Source: Collimonas fungivorans
GTDB taxonomy: Bacteria; Pseudomonadota; Gammaproteobacteria; Burkholderiales; Burkholderiaceae_D
Length of the DNA stretch: 64,000 bases
Assembly: GCF_001584145.1 (NCBI RefSeq)
Contig: NZ_CP013232.1
Coordinates: 5,022,001 to 5,086,000, forward strand
Reading direction: 5' to 3'
Shown here: piece by piece, positions 32,509 through 43,094 of the stretch
How positions within the stretch are numbered: position 1 is the stretch's first letter
Layout: every line of letters starts with the position of its first letter
Translations under genes and position numbers: made by a program
The notes under the pieces: model-generated
The model's database searches: none
What the model saw: the letters and a program-made list of their open reading frames with translations, nothing else
What the model was told of the DNA's origin: nothing

Positions 32509-34074
32509 TTAGTGACGGAAGTGACGGGTGCCGGTGAGCAGCATGACCACGCCATGTTCGTCGGCGGCATCGATCACTTCCTGGTCGCGCATCGAACCGC
32601 CAGGCTGCACCACGCAAGTAGCGCCGGCGTCGACCACCACATCCAGGCCGTCGCGGAATGGAAAAAACGCATCAGAAGCCACCGCCGAACCGACCAGCGA
32701 CAAACCCGCATTCTGCGCCTTGATCGAAGCGATGCGGGCGGAATCGACCCGGCTCATCTGGCCGGCGCCGACGCCCAGCGTCATGCCGTTGCCGCAAAAC
32801 ACGATGGCGTTCGACTTGACGAACTTGGCGACGCGCCAGGCAAACATCAGGTCCTGCAGCTGCTGCTGGGTCGGCTGCTTCTTGCTCACTACCTTCAGTT
32901 CGCTCAGGGCGACGTTGCGCGCATCCGGCGATTGCACCAGCAAACCGCCGCCGACGCGTTTGAAATCGTGCAAGTTGATGTTGTGCGCCAGCGGGATTTC
33001 CAGCAAACGCACGTTCTGCTTGGCAGCAAAAACCTGCTTGGCCTGCTCAGTAAAGGAAGGTGCGATGATGACTTCGACGAACTGCTTGGCCACCGCTTCG
33101 GCGGCATTGCCGTCCAGCTCCTGGTTGAAGGCGATAATGCCGCCGAAGGCCGAAGTCGGGTCGGTCTGCAGCGCCTTGCTATAGGCTTCCAGCGGATTGT
33201 TGCCGATCGCGACGCCGCAAGGATTGGCGTGCTTGATGATGACGCAGGCGGTTTCGTTGAAAGTCTTGACGCATTCCCACGCCGCATCGGCATCGGCGAT
33301 ATTGTTGTAAGACAGTTCCTTGCCTTGCAGCTGCTTGTAATTAGCCAGCGCGCCTTCGACATGGCGGGTATCGCGGTAAAACGCCGCCGACTGGTGCGGG
33401 TTTTCGCCGTAACGCATTTCCTGCACTTTTTCGAAATGCAGGTTCAGCGTCTCCGGATAGGCGCTGCGCGTAGCGTGCTGCTTGTCTTCGCCCAGCGAAG
33501 TGAAATAATTGGTGATCGCGCCATCGTACTGGGCGGTATGGGCAAACACCTTCTTCGCCAGCGTAAACTTGGTGCCGTAGCCGACTTCACCGTCATGCGC
33601 CTTCAGCTCGCCCAGCACGCCGGCGTAATCGCTGGGGTCGCACAGCACGATCACATCCTTGTGGTTCTTGGCTGACGAGCGCAGCATGGCCGGGCCGCCG
33701 ATGTCGATATTCTCGATCGCGTCCTCCAGCGAGCACTGCTCCTTGGCGATGGTCTGCTGGAACGGATAGAGGTTGACCACCACCATATCGATCAGCGGGA
33801 TCTGGTGCTGCGCCAGGGCCGCGACATGCTCTGGAAAATCGCGGCGCGCCAGGATGCCGCCGTGCACTTTCGGATGCAGGGTCTTGACGCGGCCGTCGAG
33901 CATTTCCGGGAAACCGGTGTAATCCGCCACTTCGGTGACCTTGATGCCGTTATCGGCCAGCAACTTGGCGGTGCCGCCCGTCGACAGAATATTCACGCCC
34001 AGCGCCGACAACTCTTTTGCGAAATCAAGTATCCCGGTTTTGTCGGATACGGAAATGAGGGCTTGTTTAATCAT
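32509..34074 (-). CDS. purH: Bifunctional AICAR transformylase / IMP cyclohydrolase PurH
   Basis: Catalyses the last two steps of IMP synthesis (family knowledge). The 521 residues have the N-terminal MGS-like cyclohydrolase domain ([24 protein letters not shown]) and the C-terminal transformylase domain with the catalytic region [11 protein letters not shown] and a terminal GTRHFRH. It follows fis after a 138-base gap. Confidence 0.98.
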   Translation of the reverse strand: MIKQALISVSDKTGILDFAKELSALGVNILSTGGTAKLLADNGIKVTEVADYTGFPEMLDGRVKTLHPKVHGGILARRDFPEHVAALAQHQIPLIDMVVVNLYPFQQTIAKEQCSLEDAIENIDIGGPAMLRSSAKNHKDVIVLCDPSDYAGVLGELKAHDGEVGYGTKFTLAKKVFAHTAQYDGAITNYFTSLGEDKQHATRSAYPETLNLHFEKVQEMRYGENPHQSAAFYRDTRHVEGALANYKQLQGKELSYNNIADADAAWECVKTFNETACVIIKHANPCGVAIGNNPLEAYSKALQTDPTSAFGGIIAFNQELDGNAAEAVAKQFVEVIIAPSFTEQAKQVFAAKQNVRLLEIPLAHNINLHDFKRVGGGLLVQSPDARNVALSELKVVSKKQPTQQQLQDLMFAWRVAKFVKSNAIVFCGNGMTLGVGAGQMSRVDSARIASIKAQNAGLSLVGSAVASDAFFPFRDGLDVVVDAGATCVVQPGGSMRDQEVIDAADEHGVVMLLTGTRHFRH

Positions 34075-34212
34075 GATGAAAACTCTGGAAGGGAAGGAAA
34101 ACGGATAAATACATCACTGGCGGATACTCGGCGGGAAGCGCCCCATCCTTTGGCGAGGATGGCAGCTTGCTGTCAGTTTCAGGCTTGGCGCCGCTGATCC
34201 CTGGACTGCCTG

Positions 34213-34446
34213 CTACAAAAGACCGTGCTGCTGCAATTTCTTGCGCAGGGTGTTGCGATTGATTCCCAGCATTTCTGCCGCATGCGACTGATTGCCTTCG
34301 GCGCGCGCGATCACGGCTTCCAGCACCGGTTTTTCGACCGTGGAAATCACCATGTCATACACATTCGACGGCGGCTGTTCGCCCAGGTCCTTGAAATATT
34401 TTTCAAGGCTTTGCTTCACCACGTCTTGGATACTTTCTTTGCTCAT
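34213..34446 (-). CDS. fis: Nucleoid protein Fis
   Basis: Small DNA-bending protein that regulates rRNA and growth-phase genes (family knowledge). The 77 residues hold the Fis C-terminal helix-turn-helix AEMLGINRNTLRKKLQQHGLL and the preceding LEAVIARAEGNQSHA helix. Beta-proteobacterial Fis is shorter than the 98-residue E. coli protein, so the length is normal here. It follows dusB, as in gammaproteobacteria where dusB-fis are cotranscribed, after a 117-base gap. Confidence 0.95.
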   Translation of the reverse strand: MSKESIQDVVKQSLEKYFKDLGEQPPSNVYDMVISTVEKPVLEAVIARAEGNQSHAAEMLGINRNTLRKKLQQHGLL

Positions 34447-34563
34447 TCTTTTTTACTGTTCTTTTTTTAGGATTCAGGCAATTTCATCGGCGTTGGCTCA
34501 ACGGCATCATGCCTGATGCCCGCCTGCCGGGAAATTCCTGGTTCTGTTTCTTGTTGATCTGAT

Positions 34564-35610
34564 TCAGGCCGCCAGCATCTGCTCGGCCACACCGTATTGT
34601 AACCGCTCCCCAAACGCAAACTGCGATTCGAAGAAGCTATTTACTGCGGCCAGCTGCTGGCCGCAGTCTTCCAGCAGGTTCATGCGTTGCCGGAATGCCT
34701 CGCCGCCAGGTAAATCGCGCACATACCAGCCGATATGCTTGCGGGCGGTGCGCACCCCCAGGTAATCGCCATAAAATCCATAATGCGCACGCAAGTGTTC
34801 ATCCATCAGCTGTTGCACTTCCGTCACCAGCGGCGCCGGCAAATATTCCCCGGTGCGCAGATAGTGTTCGATCTCGCGGAAAATCCATGGCCGGCCCTGC
34901 GCTGCGCGTCCCACCATGATGGCGTCGGCCTTGGTGTACTCCAGCACTTGCCTTGCTTTTTCCGGCGTCGTGATGTCGCCGTTGGCCACCACCGGGATCG
35001 CGACTGCGGCCTTGACCGCGGCGATGGTCTGGTATTCGGCATCGCCGCTGTAGCCGTCAGCGCGTGTGCGGCCATGCAAGGTCAGCATGGCGATGCCGCT
35101 GGCCTGCGCCAGCCGCGCGATATTCAGGGCGTTCTTGTTGAGGCGGTCCCAGCCGGTGCGGAATTTCAACGTGACCGGCACGTCGACCGCGTTCACCACC
35201 GTTGCCAGGATCTTCGCCACCAGTTGCTCATCTTGCAACAAAGCGGAACCGCACCAGCTGTTGCATACTTTCTTGACCGGACATCCCATGTTGATGTCGA
35301 TGATTTGCGCACCGTGATCGACATTGTATTTTGCGCACTCCGCCAGCATCAGCGGATCGGCGCCGGCGATCTGCACCGCCCGCGGCTCCATCTCGCCATC
35401 GTGGTTGATGCGGCGCGAGGTCTTCTCGGTCTGCCACAGGCGCGGATTGGAAGCCGCCATTTCCGACACCGCATAGCCGGCGCCCAGCTCTTTGCAGAGC
35501 TGCCGGAACGGTCTGTCCGTAACGCCCGCCATGGGCGCTACAAAGACGTTGTTACGCAGGAAATAAGGGCCAATATTCACGACGGCGTCACTGACTCGGG
35601 ATGGAATCAC
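34564..35610 (-). CDS. dusB: tRNA-dihydrouridine synthase DusB
   Basis: FMN enzyme that reduces uridine in the tRNA D-loop (family knowledge). The 348 residues begin the TIM barrel with VFVAPMAGVTDRPFR, carry the catalytic cysteine in DINMGCPVKKV, and contain LTLHGRTRADGYSG and the GRAAQGRPWIF phosphate/FMN site. Placement immediately before fis supports DusB rather than DusA or DusC. The first ~17 residues before YFLRNNVF are unconserved, so a later start cannot be excluded. Confidence 0.95.
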   Translation of the reverse strand: MIPSRVSDAVVNIGPYFLRNNVFVAPMAGVTDRPFRQLCKELGAGYAVSEMAASNPRLWQTEKTSRRINHDGEMEPRAVQIAGADPLMLAECAKYNVDHGAQIIDINMGCPVKKVCNSWCGSALLQDEQLVAKILATVVNAVDVPVTLKFRTGWDRLNKNALNIARLAQASGIAMLTLHGRTRADGYSGDAEYQTIAAVKAAVAIPVVANGDITTPEKARQVLEYTKADAIMVGRAAQGRPWIFREIEHYLRTGEYLPAPLVTEVQQLMDEHLRAHYGFYGDYLGVRTARKHIGWYVRDLPGGEAFRQRMNLLEDCGQQLAAVNSFFESQFAFGERLQYGVAEQMLAA

Positions 35611-35665
35611 AAGGGGAAAGGCGTCATTTTATCCCGATTGCCAAGGCAAGCGGGGTTTTGCACAA

Positions 35666-36796
35666 TCAAAGTTCGTCTTCGGCCAAGGTGCTGGAGCTGC
35701 GCAGATGCTGGGTAGCGTAGTGGATCAGCTCATCCAGGCCGCGGCCGTCGGCGCCGTAAGTGGCCACTCCTATCGACAACGCGAGCCGGATCGACCAGTT
35801 TTCGATGTTCACCGGATGGTGCTTGAAATGGCCGAGGAAAGTCTCGGCCAGGTTATCGGCATCGACCGTGTCGGTAGCCGGCAACACATACAGGAATTCG
35901 GTGGCGTTCCAGCGCCCGCCGCTGTCGCTCTTGCGCAGCTGGGCGCCGGTATCCTTGGCGAACGCCGCCAGGATATTGTCGGCCACCGCCCAGCCGTACA
36001 GGTCGTTGATCTTGTGGAAGTCGTCCAGCTGGCAGTAGAGGATGGACAATGGCGACTCGTCGATGACGGTGGCCGCCACCGCTTCTTCATAGACGTGCAC
36101 GATACGGCGCCGCGTCAGCAAGCCGGTCAGCGAATCAAGCTGCGCCTGGCGCGTGAGCAGGTGCGACAGGTTGGACTGTTTCCAGATCACTTCGCAGACA
36201 TGGCCGAAAGCCTGGAACGAGGCAAACCCGGTTTCCGAAAAATAATCCTCGCTGTCGGCATAAAACACCATCATGCCGTGCATGCGGGCTTTTTCGGAAC
36301 GCAGCGGTATGGCCAGCGCAGCCTTGGCCGAGCAACGCTCGGGGTGCGCTTGCCAAGGGGTAAACAAGGCATGGAAATCGCTGTCGTGGCCAGCCTCCCA
36401 ATCGGCGACCTGGGCAAACGGCGCGACGTAGTCGAAACAATCCTTGGCCAGCTGCCAGTTCTCCGACTCGCCCAGCGCCTTGCCGACAATCGCCGCCGGC
36501 TTGATGGTTGCTTCCGAATCGTCCTGGCAGAAACCGACCCACACCAGCCGGATATGCGGACTGGCCGGCAGGATCATCTGGCACAGGCGCTTGACGCTTT
36601 CACGTCCGCTATAGGCCTGGGGCAGGGTCTGCAACAGCTGGTGCAATACGCCGACCAGCGCCAGCTGCTCATCGTTCAGCGCCGGCGCGGTGACGGCGGG
36701 CGCACTCTGTTTCCCCGCGGCCGCATCGACCACATCAGCCAACGGCACAGGGTCAGCGGCACGCTGCGCCCAGGAGGGAAAGAGATTAAGTTTCAT
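35666..36796 (-). CDS. GAF-like / degenerate GGDEF domain protein with intact I-site motif
   Basis: A 376-residue soluble protein. The N-terminal ~190 residues look like a GAF-type sensor. A GGDEF domain begins near QLDSLTGLLTRRRIV and runs to about residue 360. The catalytic GGDEF motif is NATEF (residues 297-301), and the first metal-binding aspartate position in QLDDFHKIND is Gln, so diguanylate cyclase activity is unlikely. The c-di-GMP inhibitory-site motif RxxD is preserved as RKSD (residues 288-291) at the canonical five-residue spacing. It may therefore be a c-di-GMP sensor (inference). It lies between dusB and the phosphatase gene with its own upstream gap of 175 bases. Confidence 0.85.
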   Translation of the reverse strand: MKLNLFPSWAQRAADPVPLADVVDAAAGKQSAPAVTAPALNDEQLALVGVLHQLLQTLPQAYSGRESVKRLCQMILPASPHIRLVWVGFCQDDSEATIKPAAIVGKALGESENWQLAKDCFDYVAPFAQVADWEAGHDSDFHALFTPWQAHPERCSAKAALAIPLRSEKARMHGMMVFYADSEDYFSETGFASFQAFGHVCEVIWKQSNLSHLLTRQAQLDSLTGLLTRRRIVHVYEEAVAATVIDESPLSILYCQLDDFHKINDLYGWAVADNILAAFAKDTGAQLRKSDSGGRWNATEFLYVLPATDTVDADNLAETFLGHFKHHPVNIENWSIRLALSIGVATYGADGRGLDELIHYATQHLRSSSTLAEDEL

Positions 36797-36971
36797 GCTG
36801 GCAGTCCCGCTGTTGTTTTAATTCTTGTTAGCAAGATTAGCACAAGCACGCTGCTTTTATCGCAACTGTTTTTGCAACAGCTTATACAGATTTATAGCGA
36901 TTCCCGGCACTTGCCGCGAAAGCCCAACATAAGCGGAAAACCGCCGGCGGCATCAATGTTGCAAACGGCGC

Positions 36972-37631
36972 TTATTGGTCGATTTCATCCAGCGACAAGG
37001 CGTCCAGGTGCGCCACGTCGGCCCAGCCGTCCATCCGCAATGGCTGCGGCCATTCCGGGTTCCAGCTCAGGCGGTTGATGCTGGCATTGAAAATATTACA
37101 ACTGCGCGCCTGTTCCAGCGGCTGCTTGTGGGCAAAACGGTAAATGCAGTCGAGTACGCCGCCATGGGTCACAACCGCAATCCGGCGCAGATCGCCCGGC
37201 GCCAGCAAAGCCGACAAGGCCGCCACCACCCGCGCGTAGAATTCGCGCATGGTTTCCGCCACGTGCTGGCCGGCCGGATAACGGACATCGACAGCGCGCG
37301 CCATCAGCGCCGCATAAGCATCAGGAAAACGTTCGGCTGCTTCCGGATAACGCAAGCCTTCCAGCGCGCCGTAGCAACGCTCCCGCAATCCGGCTTCGAG
37401 GCGCAGTGCCATGCCGCGTGTCTCAGCCAAAGGCGCGGCGGTCTGTTGCGCACGCTGCAAGTCGCTGCAGAAAACGGCGTCCAGGGCGAGGCCGTCCAGG
37501 CTGCGCGCCAGTGCCAGCGCTTGGCGCCGGCCGGCCGGATTGAGCGGGATATCCAGGTGGCCTTGCAGGCGGCGCTCCAGGTTCCAGTCGGTTTCGCCGT
37601 GGCGTATCAGCAGGATTTCGGTAGTTGGCAT
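36972..37631 (-). CDS. Histidine phosphatase family protein (phosphoglycerate mutase-like)
   Basis: The 219 residues start with the phosphohistidine motif LLIRHGETDWN and contain the second half of the active site in RIAVVTHGGVLDCIYR, plus the acidic GLRERCYGALEG segment. Members include cofactor-dependent phosphoglycerate mutases and broad phosphatases such as GpmB/CobC (family knowledge). No cobalamin genes lie beside it. The substrate cannot be read from sequence. It is 22 bases after the PEBP gene, likely the same transcript. Confidence 0.9.
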   Translation of the reverse strand: MPTTEILLIRHGETDWNLERRLQGHLDIPLNPAGRRQALALARSLDGLALDAVFCSDLQRAQQTAAPLAETRGMALRLEAGLRERCYGALEGLRYPEAAERFPDAYAALMARAVDVRYPAGQHVAETMREFYARVVAALSALLAPGDLRRIAVVTHGGVLDCIYRFAHKQPLEQARSCNIFNASINRLSWNPEWPQPLRMDGWADVAHLDALSLDEIDQ

Positions 37632-37653
37632 GGGTTTTCTGCAGGGCTGACGC

Positions 37654-38289
37654 TCACAAAGCGGGATTCAGGGTGTACAGGCTGACGATCGAGGTCTCGG
37701 CCAGGATGTGTCCGCGCATGGCGGCCAGCGCTTGCTGCCCGGTGAATTTGCCGTCTACCGGCAAGCGCGCGATGTCCAGCGCGTACACGGTGAAAACATA
37801 GCGGTGCACGGTCTCGTCGTTCCACGGCGGGCATGGGCCGTCGTAGCCGAAATAATCGCCGGCCATCGCGGCATCACCGGCAAACCAGCCGGTATAGTCG
37901 TTCAGGCCGTGACGCGCGCCTGGGATCGGGCTGCCGTAGATTTCCGGACCTGGCTTGCCGCGCGACGTGACGCGGTCGCTGAAGGTTCCGGCTTCAATCG
38001 ACGTCGCATGCGGCGGCAGGTCGACCAGCACCCAGTGGAAAAAATCGACGCGCGGCAGCTCGGCCGGCACCGTCTTGCCTTCCTGGTTGACGTCGTCGCC
38101 GCGCGACGGCACATCGGGATCGCAGCAGATCAGCGCCAGCGACTTGGTACCGGCCGGCGGTTCGCCCCAGCCCAGGTGCGGGTTGTGGTTGGCGGACAAG
38201 GTGACATGGGTCTCGGGATGCACTACCGCGAAAGCAAATTCGCCAGGAATATATGCACCGTCGTTGAAAGAGTGGCTCCAGAGGTTCAC
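37654..38289 (-). CDS. YbhB/YbcL family PEBP (Raf kinase inhibitor-like) protein
   Basis: The 211-residue protein has PEBP hallmarks: SLALICCDPDVPSRGDDVNQEG (the ligand-site DPD), DFFHWVLVDLP, GYDGPCPPWNDETVHRYVFTVYALD and a GQQALAAMRGHIL C-terminal segment. It is somewhat longer than E. coli YbhB (158 residues) because of loops around residues 55-80 and 115-140. The bacterial function is unknown. No signal peptide is seen, so it is probably cytosolic. It lies between dtd and the phosphatase gene. Confidence 0.9.
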   Translation of the reverse strand: MNLWSHSFNDGAYIPGEFAFAVVHPETHVTLSANHNPHLGWGEPPAGTKSLALICCDPDVPSRGDDVNQEGKTVPAELPRVDFFHWVLVDLPPHATSIEAGTFSDRVTSRGKPGPEIYGSPIPGARHGLNDYTGWFAGDAAMAGDYFGYDGPCPPWNDETVHRYVFTVYALDIARLPVDGKFTGQQALAAMRGHILAETSIVSLYTLNPAL

Positions 38290-38337
38290 GGTAAGCTCCT
38301 GTCTGTCGTAAAGTTGTCAGGCTACAGCAAAAGCGGA

Positions 38338-38796
38338 TTACGCTTTAGCGGCCGACGGTTTTACCTGCAGCCAGAAGGTCACCGGACCGTCATTCGTCAA
38401 AGACACTTTCATGTCGGCGCCAAAACGGCCGGTCGCAACCTGCTTGTGCCTACTTGCGGCCTGGCTGGCGAAATAGTCGAACAGGCGGCGTCCCTCTTCC
38501 GGCGCCGCCGCCGGCGTGAACGAAGGCCGGGTGCCGGACTGGGTATCCGCCGCCAGCGTAAATTGCGGCACCAGCAGCAGGCCGCCGCCGATGTCGCTCA
38601 GGCTGCGGTTCATCTTGCCGGCATCGTCGGCGAACACGCGATAGGCCAGCAACTTGGCCAACAGAGCGTCCGCTTCTTTTTCACGATCGCCGCGCTCGGC
38701 GCACAGCAGCACCATCAGGCCGCCATCGATGGCGCCGATAGTCAGGCCGTCGACCACCACGCTGGCGTGGCTGACTCGCTGCAGCAGGCCGATCAT
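38338..38796 (-). CDS. dtd: D-aminoacyl-tRNA deacylase Dtd
   Basis: Hydrolyses D-Tyr-tRNA and related mischarged tRNAs (family knowledge). The 152 residues begin [17 protein letters not shown] and carry the active-site motifs [10 protein letters not shown] and [11 protein letters not shown]. The start at 38796 overlaps the tyrS stop by 4 bases (ATGA); an open frame continues upstream into tyrS without homology. Coupling to tyrS is functionally sensible, since TyrRS is a known source of D-Tyr-tRNA. Confidence 0.97.
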   Translation of the reverse strand: MIGLLQRVSHASVVVDGLTIGAIDGGLMVLLCAERGDREKEADALLAKLLAYRVFADDAGKMNRSLSDIGGGLLLVPQFTLAADTQSGTRPSFTPAAAPEEGRRLFDYFASQAASRHKQVATGRFGADMKVSLTNDGPVTFWLQVKPSAAKA

Positions 38797-40064
38797 GCCG
38801 TCAAGGTCACCCGGGCGAACTTGCGCTTGCCGACCTGTATCACGAAGGTGGCGGCGTCGACTTTCAAACCCTTGTCGCTGACCACGGCGCCGTCGATCCG
38901 CACGCCGCCCTGCTCCACCATGCGCAGCGCTTCCGAGGTCGACGGACAAAGATTGGCTTGTTTCAGCAGTTGGCCGATGCCCAGCGGCGCGCCGCTCAGC
39001 GTCAGTTCAGGAATGTCGTCCGGGATGCCGCCCTTGGCGCGGTTGTTGAAATCGCCCAAGGCGTCTTCCGCCGCTTGCTGGCTGTGGAAGCGCGCCACGA
39101 TTTCCTGCGCCAGCGCAACCTTGATGTCGCGCGGATTCTGGCCGCCGTCGACTTGCGCCTTGTAGCCGGCGATCTGCGCCAGCGACTTGAACGACAGCAG
39201 CTCGTAGTAACGCCACATCATGACGTCGGAAATGCTCATGATCTTGGCGAACATGGTGTTGGCCGGTTCGGTGATGCCGATGTAGTTGCCCTTGGACTTG
39301 GACATCTTTTCGACGCCGTCCAGGCCTTCCAGCAGCGGCATGGTGAGGATGCACTGCGGCTCCTGGCCGTAATCCTTCTGCAGCTCGCGGCCGACCAGCA
39401 GGTTGAATTTCTGGTCGGTGCCGCCCAACTCCAGGTCGGATTCCAGCGCCACCGAATCGTAGCCCTGCATCAGCGGGTACAGCAGCTCGTGCACCGAGAT
39501 CGGGGTGCCGGCCTTGTAACGCTTGGTGAAATCCTCGCGCTCCAGGATCCGCGCCACCGTGTATTTTGCCGACAGCTGGATCATGCCGCGCGCGCCCAGC
39601 TTGTCCGACCATTCCGAGTTGTAGCGGATTTCCGTGCGCGCCGGGTCCAGCACCAGGCTGGCCTGGGCAAAATAGGTCTTGGCGTTTTCTTCGATCTGTT
39701 CGCGCGTCAGCGGCGGCCGCGTCACGTTGCGTCCCGACGGATCGCCGATCATCGAGGTAAAGTCGCCGATCAGGAAAATCACGTTATGGCCGAGATCCTG
39801 CAGCTGCCGCATCTTGTTCAGCACCACCGTATGGCCGAGGTGCAGGTCGGGCGCGGTCGGGTCCAGGCCCAGCTTGATGCGCAGGGGTTTGCCGCTTTGC
39901 TCGGAACGCTGCAGCTTGCGCGCAAAGTCGCTCTCGATCAGCAGTTCGTCGACGCCGCGCTTGGTGATCGCCAGCGCCTCCTGGGTCCGGTCCGACAGGA
40001 CCAGGGGGGTGTTTTCAACAGCAGCGGCTGCCTTCGGTGATGCGTTTTGGGAATCGTGAGCCAT
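38793..40064 (-). CDS. tyrS: Tyrosyl-tRNA synthetase
   Basis: Class I synthetase charging tRNA-Tyr (family knowledge). The 423 residues have the HIGH-type motif as [14 protein letters not shown] near residue 75, the KMSKS loop as [12 protein letters not shown], and a C-terminal S4 RNA-binding domain ([21 protein letters not shown]). The first ~30 residues (Ala- and Ser-rich) are an unconserved extension. It is the 5' gene of the tyrS-dtd pair; the divergent M23 gene is 243 bases away. Confidence 0.97.
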   Translation of the reverse strand: MAHDSQNASPKAAAAVENTPLVLSDRTQEALAITKRGVDELLIESDFARKLQRSEQSGKPLRIKLGLDPTAPDLHLGHTVVLNKMRQLQDLGHNVIFLIGDFTSMIGDPSGRNVTRPPLTREQIEENAKTYFAQASLVLDPARTEIRYNSEWSDKLGARGMIQLSAKYTVARILEREDFTKRYKAGTPISVHELLYPLMQGYDSVALESDLELGGTDQKFNLLVGRELQKDYGQEPQCILTMPLLEGLDGVEKMSKSKGNYIGITEPANTMFAKIMSISDVMMWRYYELLSFKSLAQIAGYKAQVDGGQNPRDIKVALAQEIVARFHSQQAAEDALGDFNNRAKGGIPDDIPELTLSGAPLGIGQLLKQANLCPSTSEALRMVEQGGVRIDGAVVSDKGLKVDAATFVIQVGKRKFARVTLTA

Positions 40065-40307
40065 ATAGGGAATAAAAATCCAGCGAAAATGAAATCTGAA
40101 AAGCTGCGCTTGTGCCTGCGCGAAACGAAATCACGGACATAACGGAAATATAAAACGAATACAAAGGGTTACCATAAAATCAGACTAGTCCTACAACCGC
40201 CCAAGATGCCCTAAGGTATAATCCCTGATCCTTTTAACCCGCCGCAAGTCGTTCAATCAAACAACAACACAAGAATCGGTAGCAAACGGCAAATTTTAAC
40301 GTATTGC

Positions 40308-41714
40308 ATGTCTCTCAAAGATAAAATCATCAACTTGCGGTCCAGTATCAAGCCGTTTTTCAAGCAGATACCCACCCGGGTCTATGCTTCATTTGCTGAT
40401 TCGACGCCTAAAACCCGTATTGTCTCCGCTTCCGCCGTGTTGCTGACCCTGGTTGCCTTTGGCGCGGCCGGTGTTGCTCCATTGCCAACGGATCCTGACG
40501 AAGTATCGGTGAAAGCCATTTCCGCCGAACTGGAACTGCCTAGCCTCAGCGAACAGATCGCAAAACTTGAAGCTCAGCAACAACTTTACGTTGCCGAAGA
40601 CAAGATGCGCGCCGGCGACACGCTGGCAACCTTGCTGACCCGGCTTGGCGTGGACGACGACCAGGCCAGCAGTTTCATCAAGTCGGACAGCCGCGCACGC
40701 GCCGTGCTGCGCCTCAAGACCGGCACCACGGTGCAGGCGCAGACCAGCAATGACGGCGTGCTGCAGATGCTGCGCGCGACGATTGCCGACGGCGACGATA
40801 CGCCGACCAATCTGCTGATCCACCGCGACGGCGACAAGTTTACCGTCAGCGAAGAAACCGCCACGGTTGAACGGCGCGTCGAAATGCATACCGGCGTGAT
40901 CCGCTCCTCGCTGTTCGCCGCCACCGACGCCGCCGATATCCCCGACAGCGTGGCCTCGCAAATCGTCGCCATGTTCGGCACCAACATCAATTTTGCTTCC
41001 GACCTGAAGCGCGGCGACCATTTTAATGTCGCCTACGAAACATTCTGGCAAAACGGCCAGTTCCTGCGCGCCGGACGCATCCTGGCCGGCGAATTCGTGA
41101 ATGGCGGCAAGCCGTTCCAGGCAGTCTGGTTTGACGAACCTGGCAGCGGCCAGGGCGGCTACTACGGTTTCGACGGCAAATCGCTGAAAAAGGCCTTCCT
41201 GAAATCGCCGCTGACCTTTACCCGTATTTCTTCCGGCTTCTCGATGCGCGTGCACCCTATTCTGGGCAAGTGGAAAAAACATACCGGCGTTGATTTTGCT
41301 GCGGCTGCCGGCACGCCTATCCATGCCACCGCCGACGGCGTGATCGACTTTGCCGGCGTTGAAAGCGGTTATGGCAACGTGGTCATCATCAAGCACGATA
41401 GCAAATACTCAACGGTGTATGCGCACATGAGCCGCTTTGCGCCGACCTCGCGCAAAGGCGGCAAGGTCAGCCAGGGCGATGTCATCGGCTATGTCGGCAT
41501 GACCGGCTGGGCTACCGGCCCGCACTTGCATTACGAATTCCGGGTCGCCAACGAACCGCGCGATCCGATGTCGGTGGTGGTGCCTACCGCCAGCCCGCTG
41601 GCCGGGGTTGAACTGGAGCGCTTCAAGACGGTGGCGGCCGACATCACCCATCGCTTTAACTTGCTGAGCGGGGAAACGGCTGCCGTGCCAGCGACCAAAC
41701 TGGCGTCAAAATAA
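40308..41714 (+). CDS. M23 family peptidoglycan endopeptidase with N-terminal membrane anchor
   Basis: The 468 residues have a short cytoplasmic start, a membrane segment near residues 40-58 (ASAVLLTLVAFGAAGVAPL), a long N-terminal region with an OapA/LysM-like binding segment (AEDKMRAGDTLATLLTRLGV) and a C-terminal LytM domain. The zinc motifs HTGVD and GPHLHYEF are intact. This architecture matches MepM-type DD-endopeptidases that open the wall for growth (family knowledge). It is divergent from tyrS. In the 243-base gap a TATAAT lies at 40217-40222 but without a good -35. anmK follows after 95 bases. Confidence 0.93.
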   Translation: MSLKDKIINLRSSIKPFFKQIPTRVYASFADSTPKTRIVSASAVLLTLVAFGAAGVAPLPTDPDEVSVKAISAELELPSLSEQIAKLEAQQQLYVAEDKMRAGDTLATLLTRLGVDDDQASSFIKSDSRARAVLRLKTGTTVQAQTSNDGVLQMLRATIADGDDTPTNLLIHRDGDKFTVSEETATVERRVEMHTGVIRSSLFAATDAADIPDSVASQIVAMFGTNINFASDLKRGDHFNVAYETFWQNGQFLRAGRILAGEFVNGGKPFQAVWFDEPGSGQGGYYGFDGKSLKKAFLKSPLTFTRISSGFSMRVHPILGKWKKHTGVDFAAAAGTPIHATADGVIDFAGVESGYGNVVIIKHDSKYSTVYAHMSRFAPTSRKGGKVSQGDVIGYVGMTGWATGPHLHYEFRVANEPRDPMSVVVPTASPLAGVELERFKTVAADITHRFNLLSGETAAVPATKLASK

Positions 41715-41809
41715 ACTTTCGGCGAGCCTGGGGTTTGCCGAATTCGGAATAAACTTAGAACCGTTGTCGAGTCGCTAGTAAAATCAGCTGATCTCACAAC
41801 GGTTTTATT

Positions 41810-42982
41810 ATGCCCACTCCAACTATCCAAAGCGGCTTGTTCATCGGCCTCATGTCCGGCACCAGCCTGGATGGCGTCGATGGCGTCATCGCGGCATTTC
41901 CCGGCACCCCGGGGCAGCATCCGGTAGCCACCCTGGCGTCGGCCTACGTGCCGTTTTCTGCCTCGCTGCGGGCCGAACTGATGGCGCTGCAAACCGCCGG
42001 CCAGGACGAAATCGAACGCGAAGCGCTGGTCGCCAATACCCTGAGTTCACATTACGCTGCTTGCGTCGAGCGCCTGCTGGCGGACGCTGGTTTGCGGTCA
42101 GACCAGATCCGTGCCATCGGCGTCCACGGCCAGACCATCAGGCACCGGCCCGAACTGGGCTTCACGCGCCAGGCCAACAATCCGGCGCTGCTGGCCGAGC
42201 TGACCGGGATCGACGTCATCGCCGATTTCCGCAGCCGTGACATCGCCGCCGGCGGCCAGGGCGCACCGCTGGTGCCGGCTTTTCACCAGGCCGTGTTCGC
42301 CGATCCGGCGCAAACCCGAGTGGTGGTGAATATCGGCGGCATCGCCAACATCAGCGTGCTGTATGACCATGAGACGCTGGGCCATGCAACGCCGGGCCAG
42401 AGCCGAGACGTCATCGGCTTCGATACCGGCCCGGGCAATGTCCTGATGGATTTATGGATCAAGCGCCATCACGGCAAGGACTACGACGAGAATGGCTTGT
42501 GGGCAGCCAGCGGCCAACCGGCGCCGGCCTTGCTCGACGCCATGCGCAAGGAAGACTATTTTGCCGCCGCGCCGCCCAAAAGCACCGGGCGCGATCTGTT
42601 CCATGAAGCCTGGCTGGCGCGCCATCTCGGCGGTTTGCCTCAGCTTGCCGCCGCCGACGTACAGGCCACGCTGGCGCTGCTGACCGCTACCACCATCGCC
42701 GACGCGATCGCGCAACATGCGCCAGCGGCGCAAACCGTGTATGTCTGCGGCGGCGGCGCTTATAACCCCTACCTGATGCAGCAACTGGCGCAAGCGCTGC
42801 AAAAACGCCACCTGGCGGCAACCGTGCAATCTACCGAGGCGCTCGGCATTGCTCCCAACCATGTTGAAGCAGTGGCTTTCGCCTGGCTGGCGCTGCGTTT
42901 TGACCAACGTCAGCCGGGTAACCTGCCGCTGGTGACTGGCGCGCGCGATTTACGGATCCTGGGAGCGCTGTATCCCGCTTGA
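41810..42982 (+). CDS. anmK: Anhydro-N-acetylmuramic acid kinase
   Basis: Phosphorylates anhydroMurNAc with ring opening during peptidoglycan recycling (family knowledge). The 390 residues begin [16 protein letters not shown], contain the anhydro-sugar site [11 protein letters not shown], the glycine loop [13 protein letters not shown], the catalytic GFDTGPGN and the VCGGGAYN C-terminal motif. Its position after an endopeptidase gene is a common proteobacterial pairing and fits wall turnover. Confidence 0.97.
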   Translation: MPTPTIQSGLFIGLMSGTSLDGVDGVIAAFPGTPGQHPVATLASAYVPFSASLRAELMALQTAGQDEIEREALVANTLSSHYAACVERLLADAGLRSDQIRAIGVHGQTIRHRPELGFTRQANNPALLAELTGIDVIADFRSRDIAAGGQGAPLVPAFHQAVFADPAQTRVVVNIGGIANISVLYDHETLGHATPGQSRDVIGFDTGPGNVLMDLWIKRHHGKDYDENGLWAASGQPAPALLDAMRKEDYFAAAPPKSTGRDLFHEAWLARHLGGLPQLAAADVQATLALLTATTIADAIAQHAPAAQTVYVCGGGAYNPYLMQQLAQALQKRHLAATVQSTEALGIAPNHVEAVAFAWLALRFDQRQPGNLPLVTGARDLRILGALYPA

Positions 42983-43023
42983 GGGCATCCTGCCGGACAC
43001 GCAAAGCAATAAAACGGGCAATA

Positions 43024-43061
43024 AAAAAGGACGCCCGGGGATTCCTCCCGGCGTCCTTTTT
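43024..43061. terminator. Bidirectional terminator between convergent anmK and erpA
   Basis: A hairpin with AAAAAGGACGCC on the left and GGCGTCCTTTTT on the right gives A- and T-tracts on both strands. It can end anmK (+) and erpA (-). Confidence 0.88.
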
Positions 43062-43094
43062 CAAGAGCCGCGTGTTGCTTAGGTAATTACTTCA

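Noticed and set aside
40194..40222. TATAAT at 40217-40222 as promoter of the M23 gene
   Set aside because: The -35 position (CAACCG) does not resemble a consensus; the -10 match alone is not enough.
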